From Symsagittifera roscoffensis (Eukaryota; Xenacoelomorpha; Acoela; Convolutidae): a stretch of DNA of 64,000 nt. Positions within the stretch are counted from its first letter, which is position 1, and every line of letters begins with the position of its first letter. Position numbers and translations under genes: made by a program. The stretch is taken from the NCBI RefSeq assembly GCF_963678635.1, contig NC_087066.1:9762723-9826722 (forward strand), in the 5' to 3' direction. The notes under the pieces are model-generated. The model was not told where the DNA came from, did no database searches, and was given only the letters and a program-made list of their open reading frames with translations. Shown here piece after piece: positions 36,359-47,867 of the stretch.

Positions 36359-37194
36359 AAAAATCACTCGATAAGGAGATATTAAATGCTGCAACGAGGT
36401 GAAAAGGAGCTTAACCCATGTTGTGATTCGGACGCTTACGAAAATTGTCTCATTGTCAAGAAAAACTTGTTAAAGTTTTACGAATTTTAGATCAAACTTT
36501 TCAATAAAAATGCCATTTTTGTTGAGTCTCAATGCCGTTTCTAAACAAATTAATAACAGAGAGAGAGAGGAAAAAAAACAAAAAAAAACTGAAAAAACTT
36601 TTGTTTTTTTATTTTTTGTTCTATTATTTTTTTCTTTATTTGCAGTTATTTTCGTTACTAAATAAGTTCAGAGCATTTTGTTCCCCTTTCATAGGAAAAG
36701 ATTTTTCTAAAAATTGCGTGAAAAACCAACTTTTGTGAAAAAAATAAGGCAACCAAACAATTTTTTTTGGACTTTTGTAATTCTCTGAAAAGATTTTTTG
36801 AGCAAGAAAAAATGAAGTAAAAAAAACAATTGAAACTGCCTGAGCGAAAAGAGTTTCGTTTTGAGCCCTTAAAAGTTTACTTCCATTGATGGAACTTCGG
36901 AACCTTTGAACCTGCTTACACCAGTTGGCAAACAAAAGGTTGATTTTTCCCTATCATGTTTTTAGATCGCTATTTTCTGCACGATATCAGAAACTTTGGC
37001 AAGACGTTCAGAGTTTCTTATCAACGCTGGAAGTTGGGTGTTTTTAGGAAGGGGTAATTTTTTGCGTTTGTCACAATTAACCCAAACTTAAATTTGCTGG
37101 ACAAACACCTGAGGGCAAAACCATCATGATACTAACAACAAACAATTAGGTTAAAACTAGGTCTCATTAGGCTGCGTTTTTTGAAAGCATTTTC

Positions 37195-37405
37195 GGCTCT
37201 TCCCATCCCCCCCCCACCCCCCACCCCCACCTGACACGGGCATCAATTTTATCGTGTAACGAGTGGTTTTACAAGGTTAATTACGAAGACCAAATAAGTT
37301 TGCCATGGCCTTATTAGTCCGTATGCCAATTTTCATAACAATCGAATAATGTGAACAAATTTTTCATTTGTAAAATTTTGCAGGTGGGGGGAAGGAAAAA
37401 GAGCC
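37195..37405. mobile_element. hAT-type MITE, copy 1
   Basis: 211 bp. Ends GGCTCTTCCC and GGAAAAAGAGCC are inverted, and the perfect 8-bp duplication GCATTTTC lies at 37187-37194 and 37406-37413. The interior shares CGTGTAACGAGTGGTTTTA and TTAGTCCGTATGCCAATTTTCA with copy 2. No coding capacity. Confidence 0.85.
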
Positions 37406-37637
37406 GCATTTTCTCTTCCATTGGTGCTTGGTAGATGAAAGGAGAATTACATCAGTTTTACATCCTCCAAAGTATACTTTTCAAGAGTTGAAATGTCATT
37501 TGATATTGACGATGATATTTAGTCAAGGTATTCAAATTAATAATGCTGGTAAGGCGGCAAAAAATAACAGAAAACTTGACAGGTGATGGAAAGTATTTTA
37601 AAAAGTCGAAAATCAATGTCGAAAGTCGGCAACTAAC

Positions 37638-37894
37638 CTGCATTTGACTGTTTCCTGAATTAGATCAGCTAAAGGCTGCATATAGAAAATCTCTCTCGAT
37701 ACATTGCCAATTTTTCCAGCCCATTTCCACACAGTCAAGTGACCGCTGCCAAAAGGAACGCTGGCAACTGCGTCCAAGTCAGGTTTTGGTACGACTGCGT
37801 CCTCTTGTCCAGTCGACTCAGCGAAGGCGACATTAACTTTCAATAATATAGTGACAACCACTGATTTGAAAGAGCAATCCCAAACAGATCTCAT
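37638..37894 (-). CDS. Secreted ApeC-like family protein 1, exon 1
   Basis: Chosen start MRSVWDCSFKSVVVTILL at 37894 gives a signal peptide (cleavage likely after VNVAFA). An earlier in-frame ATG at 38026 would put about 44 residues before it and lacks a paralogue match. The mature N-terminus has the family block VPFGSGHLTVWKW and FYMQPLADLIQ, matching VPFGSENLAIWKH and FYIRPLAHLV of the paralogue at 47868. It ends at the donor AG/GTTAGT (37638), phase 2. Confidence 0.75.
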
Positions 37895-38291
37895 CAAGGA
37901 AAAAAATGAACTAAGATTATGTGACGACGCGTTGAATTTCAAAACATGGAATATGACTTCTGATGTCAGGCAAAAAATAAGTTCAGTCAAAAACGTGCTA
38001 AAATATAGCATGTTTAGAGAAAGCAAAAAATTACGCGCAAACGGAAACTGATAATTAAAAAGTTAGCCCCATGCAACAAAAAAGAAAAGAACAAAGACAG
38101 CATCCTTGTTGCCGTATCCGCTTAAAATTCTCAAAATAAACAGTTTGGACTCTTAATGTAGCCACAATCATTTCCCAATGGGCGACTATTTTTTCTTAGG
38201 GCGTTTCACCGATATTTAACAAGTAATCAACTTAAAAAACCACTCGATTAAGAAAATGTATAAGAAACAAGACTTCTCGTATATCAGGGCA

Positions 38292-38490
38292 GGCTCTTTT
38301 TCCTCACCCCCATCTCACACAAACATGAGTTTTCTGGTGTAACGAGTGGTTTTAAAAAGTTAAATATGGAGACCCAATGTTTTTGCCATGGCCTTTTTAG
38401 TCCGTATGCCAATTTTCACGACAATCTAACAATGTAAACAAATTTTTCATTTGTTAAATTTTGCAGGTGGGGGAGGAAAGGAAAAGAGCC
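38292..38490. mobile_element. hAT-type MITE, copy 2
   Basis: 199 bp with inverted ends GGCTCTTTTTCC and GGAAAAGAGCC. The 8-bp duplication is TCAGGGCA (38284-38291) and TCAGGACA (38491-38498), one mismatch. Upstream of secreted family gene 1. Confidence 0.85.
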
Positions 38491-38498
38491 TCAGGACA

Positions 38499-40750
38499 AA
38501 ACCTTGAATATTCCGATTGCCCCTCAATTCATATCGATAAGTTTTTGCGAAAAGCAAATATTGAAAAACTTTCAATTTTGAAGCATATCGAAAATCAAAT
38601 GTGAAAATTCAAGTTACAAGATGATACGACTGACAAACTCAGCTAGCCTCAATTCAATTTAAAACGACTGTGCGGGATAATTCGTCACGCAGAAATAATT
38701 TGCGCTACTCTTTCATCATTATGAATGAAATAATCAAAACGCGCATAACTTAGTCCAGAGTATGACCGAAATGACTATTTTTCAAATTACGCAAAATTTT
38801 GCAAAAATTGACTGGAGGTAAGACATCTTTTTAACATTATTTCCAGGGAGTCGATATCTTCAATGAGGTACAAAAATTTGTCTGTTAGAAAACTATTATT
38901 TCAATCGCCGAGAAATGACTGAATAAGAAAACTCACCAAGAATAAATTTCACGTTTTTTTTTGAAAGTCGGAACAAACAAAAATCTTTTGGTATCATAGC
39001 GACACACTGAACGATCCGACTGCCCTCCAATTTATCAAACGTTGAGAGAACTTATGTAATATTCGAAAAACTTTGCATTTTTTTAAAAATTTTTCAGTTA
39101 TATCTCCCCCTCCCCCCGCAGAAACACAATCTATGTTAAAAACATAAAAATGAAAAAGAATGGTAAAAAATCAGAAAGAGCCGATTGCTTGCCCAAATTT
39201 AGATTGGAAAGTTTCTTTTGCCGCTAACTCTTAAATAGGGCGATATGAATTGCTTGCTATTTATCACAGTTTGAGTTATCGTTCTCAAAGTAATCCCAAA
39301 AAGAAACCATAATAATTTTGCGGAAAGCATCACAGGTAATCTTTTTTGAGCACTGGAAATCAAATTCTTCAGACCATATAAAAGAATTTAGCCAAAAAGT
39401 GCTCAAGTTACATTGAATCTTAAGTTTTATCACTGTCAATTTTTTTTAGATTCCACTGCACATTTAACAGCAAGTTTAATGCGGCTAAGGCTGAAAAAAA
39501 GTAGCATTGTCATCAATTTTTTTCCTCAATTGGTGTTGTAGTTTTTTTTGGTGAACTAGTTTAGGGCAGCACCAAATCTTTTTTGTTACTGATTGTTTCG
39601 CTTGGTGAACATAACCTTTAAATACTGATCATATCAGATCAAGACGTAATCATGCCAATTTTTTGTGTAAAAAGTCGAAAAAAACTCAAATTACCCCATG
39701 AGTGATTTTTCCTCTCAACTGTCAAGTCAAGTGCATCGTGATATAAGTTAATGTGCATCCAAAAACGTATCAGTCAGAGCATACAGCTTGTATTATTGAT
39801 TTTGGTAAAACTCTGATCGATAAATTTTGCCGCTCACGCGTTTAAGATTGAAATTTATTGCTTGTCGACTATCCCATCATGTTGGCCATTTTCATAGATC
39901 TAAACAAAAAAACTCAGGGCATGAAAGTTCTTCAGGTTGTATGGAAAAAATTTCAAAAAAGCTAAATAAAACGTATAATAATTTTGCGTCCAAGTTTTCG
40001 TCCAAGGACAACAGTTTCGTCCGAGGACAACTTTTTTTTCGTTATTTTCTTAAAAATTCACACAAGTCAGACAAATAAAACGAAGAACTCCTCTGGTACC
40101 ACCCTTTGTATTGTTTCCAGGGCTGTTGTACTTTTGCCTATAAACCTTTTTAAATCAATTAATATGTCTCAGTTTACTCTAGGAGAGTTCGTAGCCGGAA
40201 TTTTTGTGCGCATAATAAGGAAACCTCCCATTTTGAACAAACCACCATTCTTCAAACCTCAATACCTCCCTAACATCTGGAAATTTTCAAAAGGTTTTTT
40301 TGTTTAGAGTTCACGGAATTAGGACCCTTAACACAAATTTTTTTTTTTTTTTAAATCAGAAAAATGACACCAAGAAAAAACCCGTAATTTCCTAGAAATT
40401 TGGAACAATAAGACAATGAAATTATTTTGTTCGAAATATCAAAAAGAGTGACAGTATACATGTGCTCGGAAGGTTTTTTTCCCGTATTTACAGTATAGCT
40501 TAAGTTTCCAACTCATTTCTGGCGGTAGATTTTGTATCATCCAAAAAGCAAGAGTCATCTTGGTCGCGAAGAACAAAAATTGTTTACAGTGTTTTGTAAA
40601 ATTAATTTATATGTTTTTTTTCTCTCAAAAATGCAAATATGGCCATTTCTTATCTAACATGCTATATTTTTTGCCTCACTAAAGCGAATATGGCAAACTC
40701 AATTTATCCAAACTTGTAATTCACAGAGCGTAATTGGCCGCGAAACTCTG
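38499..40750. other. Non-coding spacer
   Basis: AT-rich, no supported gene. Positions 39985-40034 contain three short repeats of a TTTCGTCC(A/G)AGGACAAC unit. Confidence 0.4.
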
Positions 40751-40755
40751 GAAAC
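40751..40755. repeat. Target-site duplication GAAAC, left
   Basis: Matches 47358-47362 directly outside the right LTR. Confidence 0.85.
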
Positions 40756-40971
40756 TGATGTGATTTCAACTTATTTAGTATTGTTAGCAATTGTTACATA
40801 AGCTTTCTAACAGGTCACTTACTTATGACCTTCACTATTTCATTCTCTCCGGCGGAGAGAATGCCCTCTTCACTTTTTTAATGTTTTAACTATAGCCTAA
40901 TTTCTTTTTTATTCTTTTATTCTTTTAATTGTATATAGTAGAGTTAGCTGTAACAAAGTAACATTTTATCA
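40756..40971 (+). repeat. 5' LTR of decayed gypsy element
   Basis: TGATGTGATTTCAAC to ACATTTTATCA, with an internal CTCTCCGGCGGAGAG palindrome. Its last A is the first base of the gag ATG. Confidence 0.9.
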
Positions 40972-42004
40972 TGGCGCAGTCGAATAACGAATCTAACGTG
41001 AGAAGAATACCTCCATTTTGGCAGAACCATACGGTAGACCCACCTATCCCTTGGGAATATTGGAGTGATCTCTTTCATTTAGCTACTATCGCAAAAGAAA
41101 ACATAGACATCAAAAATCTACTATACCCCTTGGAAAGACACCATCCCCAACCACCAACATTGGAAAACCCGACGGATAAGGAATCGGAAAGCCAAAGAAA
41201 ATTTAGAATAGACAGGAACATTCAAGATCAAAGACGATACGACGAGGAGGAAACGGCATCTATCAAATCAGAAACCAAAAAATTTAACGGTATGAGATTA
41301 GAAGAAGCCAACAAAAAACTACGATCAATCCTGTACTTAGCCTTAGGAAATGAGAGAAAACGAATTTTCGGACAAAAGTTCACAAAGGTACAAAATACTA
41401 CAAATTTCATTCAAAGAATTTTGAGAATATTTAGCTACCGCTTTCGTCAGGAAGACGAACGTCACCTTTGAAAAGCACAAATTGCTATACAGAAAACAAC
41501 GAGACAGAGAGTCACTCGAACAATTTTGGTGAGCTTTAGCCAAAATGGCTAAAAAGTGTGACATAGCCGCGGGAGAGGAAGAATGGATCAGGGACATCTT
41601 CATAAATAACATGAAAGATTATGACATACAACGAAAACTCCTGACCGAAACACTACCTCCGCGCTAAGCACTAAAATGGCACTCATCAATGAAAAGGGAT
41701 TTTTAAACCACTTAAAACTAACAAACAATTTTAAATCCTACGGACCACCCGTACGCAAATCTCATAATCATTTTAATGTCAAAAGAGAACCAACACTGAA
41801 TATTGAACGAAACAACACCTGTATGAAATGTGGCGAGACCTTTTCAAATGGACATTTAGCTGTTTGTCGGGTTTGTACTTGTACATCCTGTAAATTCAAA
41901 GGCCATTTTACCAGCCACTGTAAATTTCGTCGTAAAAATGTAAACCTTGTAAATACCCAAACTGAAGATAATACAGATTTTAATCCGTCGGTTCATCCAA
42001 TGTA
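40971..42004 (+). pseudogene. gag: Gag relic of decayed gypsy element
   Basis: Starts MAQSNNESNVRRIPPFWQNH with the ATG across the LTR/PBS junction. It is open to 41471, then needs frame changes. Next come the FEKHKLLYRKQRDRESLEQF and EEEWIRDIFINNMKD capsid blocks (41450-41640, with one TGA). The nucleocapsid (41676-42004) has CMKCGETFSNGHLAVC, a CCHC-like knuckle, and a second Cys/His cluster CTSCKFKGHFTSHC. It would have formed capsids; now non-functional. Confidence 0.8.
40972..40989 (+). promoter_or_regulatory. Primer binding site, tRNA-Ser type
   Basis: TGGCGCAGTCGA follows the LTR without spacer. It is complementary to a tRNA 3' end TCGACTGCGCCA whose acceptor pairs with GCAGTCG, the usual start of eukaryotic tRNA-Ser. 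Insect 17.6/297-type elements use the same primer. Confidence 0.8.
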
Positions 42005-42039
42005 AACATGGACCATGTAAATAGAGAATGTTGTGGCGT

Positions 42040-42584
42040 GATTAACGCATGAACAGAATCTGGACAAAGTGATAATGACAATTATTGTGTATCAAAGGTA
42101 ACTCTAATATTCGACGAAGATGGAAAAGAATTAAAGAAACTACTAAAAATCGGCCTCGGGAAAGAAAACCAAGTAATCCTAAACATACAAGTGGACTCCG
42201 CTAAGCCCATTTAGCTTCCTCAAGAAAAACGTTCTCCACGAATTGAAACTACGAGACCCCTACTTAAAAATTTATTCGGTGGATAAGGCAACCAAAGACT
42301 TATACTGCGGGTTCACGGACAACACCATAAACATTTCTAGGAAAGTGATACTACCTATCTTTTCAAATGGATGTTCACACGATGACTGCCACTTCTTTTT
42401 GACAGGACATGAGAGGAACGTACTCGGAAACGACAATTTGCCTAAAGTGGGGATAGAAGTGTCACAGAAATACTTTCCACACTTCCAAGCAAACCAGAGG
42501 TGTAAGTCCATAAATTTTATTTCAACAGCAGAAACAGAAAGGGAAATCATTAACATCTCCAAAACGTTTGTTTTGGAAAAATAA
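42040..42584 (+). pseudogene. Protease relic of decayed gypsy element
   Basis: A frame around 42170-42200 reads LNIQVDSAKP where the catalytic D-S/T-G-A would be, so the glycine is lost. The C-terminal landmark (ERNVLGNDNLPKVGIEV, usual form ILG-x-D-x-L) is at 42412-42462. Frameshift at about 42230. Confidence 0.6.
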
Positions 42585-43551
42585 AAAAACAGATGAAAGT
42601 TACCCATTTTCACGAACCGCTAAAACCCATTCAATTAAAAGGAAGAAGGGTCCACGTCCATTAACTGGATTCAGTTAAAACTGAACTTAAACGATTAAAA
42701 AACGAAAGACACATCAAGAAGTTTGAAAACTTGATGGAGATCGCTTTATCAGTCCAATTTTTATTACTTTTAAAAAAGACAAATCGATCAAGTTGGCTTT
42801 AGACTCTAAATTTATTAATAAACAGACATACAAGAATAAATATCAGATGCCAAATATCCACGAACTTGCAGACAATGTATCGGCGCAAATATCAAATGAT
42901 TCCGTTGGAGAAGTTTGGTTTACAAATTTGGGTTTGAAATATGCATATAGTCATCTCGCCTTAGACAATTTTACTAGCAACCAATGTAATTTTAGTATAG
43001 TGGGCGGCGATATTTAGACTCCAATTTTTAACTGGCTTTTAGGTGACATGCCTAACGAATTCCAAAGAGTCACCGAGCCAACACTAGGTACGATCCCTTT
43101 TACAAATTGTTATTTAGATGAGGTTTTAATGGCATCCAAAGGAAGTTTTTTAAACCACAAAAATATTGTGTTGAAATTCTTATCAACGTTAGACGAAAAC
43201 AATTTCGTCGTCAAATGGTCAAAATGGAAATTCTTTCGAAAGAAATCAAATGGTTGGGATTTAAAATCTCAAACACAGGAATTTTTCCTTTATTCGACAA
43301 ACCAAAGCAATAAAAAAATTGACATTCCAAAAAATCTGAAAGAGTTAAAATCTTTTTTCGGATCTATAAACAAAAACATTAATTTCGTACCAAATTTAAC
43401 ATCCTTAGGAAGTCCACTCCAACCTCTGCAAAATAAGAAATCTGTTATCCATTGGAATATCGACCATGCAAAATTTTTTGAGAAAATCATACAAGAGATT
43501 ATCAATCTTACAGAAAATACTCACTTTGACATAAACGTAATACCAGAATAA
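42585..43551 (+). pseudogene. Reverse transcriptase relic of decayed gypsy element
   Basis: LALDSKFINK, YQMPNIHEL and FTNLGLKYAYSHLALD (42790-42970) are fingers/palm blocks; the first catalytic Asp (usually DLKYAY) is replaced by Gly. A TAG at 43015-43017 interrupts. Then comes FTNCYLDEVLMASKGS (43102-43149), where the YLDD box has become YLDE. The thumb region LKSFFGSINKNINFVPNL follows to 43551. Both changes remove catalytic aspartates, so this copy cannot polymerise. Confidence 0.85.
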
Positions 43552-44003
43552 AAACTGGCGCTTCACATAATGGGTTAAGAGCCTCCCTCCACGGGAATGA
43601 TTGGAAAGCGATCTCATTTGCTTCACGGTTTTTAAACCCTCAGGAGTCGAAAAACTCTACAAATGAATTAGAACTTTTGAGAGTTGTCTGGGCTGTTAAA
43701 CATTATAAAAACTACCTTCATGGACCAGGCTTTGAAGTAATTACAGATCATAAAGCTCTACGTTCTGCCCTGTCAACAAACTACGGAAAAAAAACTTACC
43801 ATAGCAGATTAACAAGATGGGCTGATCGATTATTGCCATTTAATTTTACAATCAAACATCTCGCAGGAAAAGATATGGGTTTCAACAACTTAATTTCAAG
43901 AATTCCATTGGGAAAAGCCCTACCCCGATCACATTATTATGAAGAATTTGTAGTCGCGAATATAGACAAAATTAAGAAATCAATTAATCCTTCGGAGAAA
44001 TAA
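43552..44003 (+). pseudogene. RNase H relic of decayed gypsy element
   Basis: From 43677 the frame reads RVVWAVKHYKNYLHGPGFEVITDHKAL then LTRWADRLLPFNF and HLAGKDMGFNNLISR, the standard C-terminal half of gypsy RNase H with the TDHKAL aspartate kept. The N-terminal half (ASHNGL-like at 43560) is frame-shifted. Confidence 0.8.
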
Positions 44004-44339
44004 AGAAAGACATGCTCTGCTATTGGTTTAAATTTGGAAAATTCCGATTACGCAAAATTACCTAATTACCCTATAGCTTCTCTTTTAAAACTAATAAACT
44101 CGACTTTTCCAATTTACTCATCAAATCACAATCGAACTGAATTTTGTAATGTATTCACTTCAATATGTGTTCCCTCGGATTATTCAAACAATAATTCTAT
44201 ATTCATTTCTATTTCTAAATCTGCATTTTTATATTTCTTAATTCTTAATTGTAGTATAAACAATTCCATTGTAGATAGAAAAAATTGTAAACACTGTTTA
44301 TATGGATACTTAAAAAATTGTAATTAATCCCTCTACTTC

Positions 44340-45200
44340 CGGTATTCAAATATCCTTGGATTTCCCACTATTATCCGATCATGTGAACCTTGTAAAAAAA
44401 AACCGAGAAAACTTGAAGTTGCCTGAACGTTTCTTGAATTTAATTTGCTTATTTAACGCCAAGCTAGTAGCTCTCCTAACTGAAGAGGACTCTATGTTGG
44501 GCCCTATCGTAAAAGCACTTCAAAATAAAGTGGACACGATTAATGCGAATTCACCATACTTCAAACGTTTCACGAGAGATTTACACGACGGTAAATTAGT
44601 CATACCTTTTACCATAATAAACGCAAGGATGGAAACTCTCCATGAAACACATCCCGGTTTCATTTTGCCCAGAATGTACAAAGACGGGTAAGAAATTGAG
44701 AAGTTTAATTCCTAATTCTGAAATGAGCGAACTTTCTCCCCCCTTACTGGAACCAAATGAAGAACTCAATCTAGATTTAGCGGGCCTTTTAGATTGACAC
44801 TGGGGAGTAAATAAACATATTCTACTCCGCATTGGTCGATTTTGAAAATTTCCTACCGCAAAAATTACATCTTCTACATCCTCATAAACTGTTATCGAGT
44901 TTATTCGAGATTACATATTCCTTCACGGCATACCTTACTCAATTAGAGTAGATCACGCATCTTGCTTTACAAGCTAGGATTTTAAACTATTTTGTTACTC
45001 AAACAATATCAACTAATATTTTGTACAGTAGGAGATCATCGCTCCAACGGATTAGTTGAGAAACTTGTACATACTGCAAAAATTAAACTGTTGGCTATGG
45101 CTCAGTAAACCCAAAAATGTACATTATGACGCTCTCTCAAACACTATCTGCAGTCTTCGATCTTCCTACCAATCAAAAATCAAATGATCTCCCTTCGAAC
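44340..45200 (+). pseudogene. Integrase relic of decayed gypsy element
   Basis: 44356-44691 gives the linker and zinc-binding start (LLTEEDSMLGPIV; TLHETHPG). Core fragments follow in shifting frames: IRVDHASCF at about 44940-44970 (second catalytic Asp) and GDHRSNGLVEKLVHTAKIKL at about 45032-45090, containing the catalytic Glu. Several stops separate them. Confidence 0.75.
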
Positions 45201-46430
45201 GAAATACATTTTAATAGAAAACCAAACACTATTTGAAAACAACTGGCTTCTGGTAAACAATCTAATGGATTTTTAGACAAAGGAAAGTCTATACTCTCTA
45301 AAGAAATAGCAAAAGACTGGAATGCGAACGACAGAGTGGAAGATAGATACAAAGATACACTGATCTCCAAGAAAAACTTGACACCTGCAAAGAAGGGATA
45401 CGATACAGATTACCCATCCACTTCAAAACCCTCCGCCTCTAGATTACCGCTTCAAAGTACTTTTAAAAGTAAAATTCTACGGAAAACGAAAAAGAGCATC
45501 AATGGAAACCGGTTTTTATAAGGAACTAAATAAAAAGATCATAAACATCTCTAGTTCGACTGTTGAACTATCCGACGGAAAAATAATCAGAAAATCAGAT
45601 ATTGCCATTCCTAAATCAAACTCTTCAAAAATCAGATATTTTAAAGACAACAGTTCATTTCCTTACTTTCCTAATCATAATGTTGAAGTAGGTCAGAAAA
45701 CCGAGAAACCCAGGAGACAAAATAAACCCCGAAAACAACCACCCAAGACCAGAAATCAAACAGAATTGGGATCCTCAGATAACAATACAAGGACACGGGT
45801 GTCGAAATCCTCCTCAAAGTCTGCACGAAGACAACCTCCTCGATCCAGAAAGACCACAATTTTACCAGGTTACCTCGCTTCAGACGCGTCTATGATTATT
45901 CCCTCGGAAAACTCCGATATTACTGATTGGGAATGAATAGCTGGAGGATTTCCATGTAGAGATGTAGCTAGGGAGCGAATTACTTCTGACTCATTCAACA
46001 ACTTAAAAGATGACGACAATACTTTTAATCCTCGCGAAGAAAATAATAACTTTAAGGTTGAGATTTTAGAAGATAACATTAACCCTGACGACGAACTATC
46101 AATAGAGTGCCCAATCAGCATCATCCCAGCAGAATGGAATACTACAACAAAGTGCCCAATCTCAACCACTCCGGCGGAGTCTTCCACGACTACACAAGTA
46201 TATGACACAAAAAACAACTCGGCCACAACACTGGAGGAGAATTCTAAAACAATTTTTTCAGTCTACGAGATAGTGGATTCATCAGATGAGGCCGTACCTA
46301 CTACAATGTCCCGACCTACACTAGGTAACGATCCACCTGTTTTTCGCCGGTCTAGTAGAAATGTAGGTCCGCCAAAGTTATATGGTATGAGATACTTCAT
46401 AGATGTGGTAGATTTACGCAAGTGACCTTT
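45201..46430 (+). pseudogene. C-terminal pol/tail relic of decayed gypsy element
   Basis: 45336-45936 is a basic, Ser/Pro-rich segment. STVELSDGKIIRKSDI inside it has the form of the SH3-like target-binding tail after integrase. The end at about 46340-46424 reads RRSSRNVGPPKLYGMRYFIDVV, the Arg-Ser-Ser-Arg-x-x-x-P-P-x-x-Y-G motif common near gypsy pol C-termini. Stop at 46424. Confidence 0.6.
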
Positions 46431-47147
46431 GGTTCGGCATCGAATCCGATCATACTGGACAACAATGGCAGCGAAAAACTGGACACTACCCACAAAGAGG
46501 CTCCCTTGACGATAGTGACTGTTGAATCAGATTCTCCATCGCCCGATCAAAATTCATCGTCATCGACAAACGAATCTCTAAGAATTGCGGTGGACATCTT
46601 TGATGATTACACGGAGCTCGACAGCGAACTCTTTAAAGCCGGATTAGAGAACTTCATAAACTTTTATAGAAACTGTTAATCATAGTTTAACGTAAACATT
46701 TTTTTGCCTTTCGGTGCTATTTTTCTGTTCTCCTCACGTTTAATTCTTGTCCCCGATACTCATTGGATTGTTAACCACCCTGAAATTCATAGCATTCCCG
46801 TGGATCAATTAATGCATACTTATTATCGTCGACTAATCGTAAATTTAAGTGTAACCTCTAACAATAGCTCAGCGTCATACATTATCTTGAGTCAGTAACT
46901 TTCCAAAGTCTAAAGAATGATTTAACTTATTCTACATCCGTTGGATATCGGATATATTCTGTTTTACAGCAGTTAATTTCTAATACCGTTAACCATTTTA
47001 ATCAAATTTAATCGCCTAATTGTTAGCTTAATTCAAGTACACTATCGGTGCTTTAAATTTAATTTTGTTCCCCAAAGGGGGAGAAAGGTTTAGGTTAATT
47101 AGATAATCTGTTGATTTTGTAATTCCAATTTTTCCTGTTTGGAGGAA
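46431..47147 (+). other. 3' untranslated region and polypurine tract of decayed gypsy element
   Basis: No convincing frame beyond short remnants (46422-46679 is Ser/Asp-rich and may be residual). A purine tract AAAGGGGGAGAAAGG lies at about 47075-47090, and TTGGAGGAA directly abuts the 3' LTR. Confidence 0.5.
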
Positions 47148-47357
47148 TGAAGTGATTTCAACTTTTTTAGTATTGTTAGCAATTGTTACATAACTTTTCT
47201 AACAAGTCACTTACTTATGACCTTCACTTTTTCATTCCTCCGGCGGAGAGAATGCTCTCTTCATTTTTAAAATGTTTTAACTTTAGACTAATTCACTTTT
47301 TTTTATTCTTTTATTTGTATAAAGTAGAGTTAGCTGTAACAAAGTAACATTTTATCA
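47148..47357 (+). repeat. 3' LTR of decayed gypsy element
   Basis: TGAAGTGATTTCAAC to ACATTTTATCA, homologous along its length to 40756-40971 with substitutions and small deletions. Confidence 0.9.
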
Positions 47358-47362
47358 GAAAC
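47358..47362. repeat. Target-site duplication GAAAC, right
   Basis: Matches 40751-40755. Confidence 0.85.
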
Positions 47363-47660
47363 GTCCTAAATTGGTTTGCGAAAATCTAAATAATCAAAAG
47401 TTTGGTTGCATCGCTCCTCCTCGGTCGCTGAAACTGCGACGGATCGTGTTTGCCGCGAAAGGCTGGGAATGCAATTTTTTGGTCGTGAAGTCTGGATATG
47501 TAAAAATTTAGTCGCAAAAATGAGATCACGCCGCCGTCTCCGCCTCGAGTGTGAAAATTGCGACGAATCGTTTTCGTCGCAAAAGTTTGGAAATGCCATA
47601 TTTTGGAAGAGAAAGTCTGGACATTGCAAAAGTTTGTCATGCAAGTCTGGACAAATATGG
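47363..47660 (+). repeat. Degenerate tandem array of about 134-bp units
   Basis: CTGCGACGGATCGT at 47434 and TTGCGACGAATCGT at 47568 start two related units sharing CGCGAAA(G)-CTGGGAATGC-like and AAGTCTGGA blocks. The flank left of the gypsy element (TTGGCCGCGAAACTCTGGAAAC, about 40735-40755) joined to 47363 onward resembles a further unit, so the element inserted into the array. Confidence 0.5.
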
Positions 47661-47867
47661 CGAACCTCAACCCGGTAATCAAGAAGTAAGTTATAACGCC
47701 TGTTCTAGCTAGACTAACCGACTAACTAAAATCAACTTGTTTGTTGATTTGATTTTAGTTTGTCGTTCGTGAAATATCCTACTGTCAGAAGTCATACAAT
47801 TGACTCTTCAAAGCGTTTCTGAAGTGAGTTATAACCAACACTACTGGCAAAAACAAACTTTCAAAAA

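Larger units (their letters stand above)
34281..37637 (-). other. 3.36-kb intron of secreted family gene 1
   Basis: Donor GTTAGT at 37637 and acceptor TTTTGAG at 34281. The intron is AT-rich and holds a short (AG)n run at 34957-34972 and two MITE-like elements (36146-36358 and 37195-37405). No gene inside. Confidence 0.65.
40756..47357 (+). mobile_element. Decayed full-length Ty3/gypsy retrotransposon
   Basis: LTRs at 40756-40971 (216 bp) and 47148-47357 (210 bp) start TGA and end TCA, visibly diverged by several percent with small indels, and are flanked by GAAAC. The 6.6-kb interior holds relics of gag with zinc knuckles, protease, reverse transcriptase, RNase H and integrase, then a Pro/Ser/Thr-rich end. 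All are broken by stops and frameshifts. The primer site and gag start are of the same type as in the element at 11268. It is dead and older than the other two LTR elements. Confidence 0.93.
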
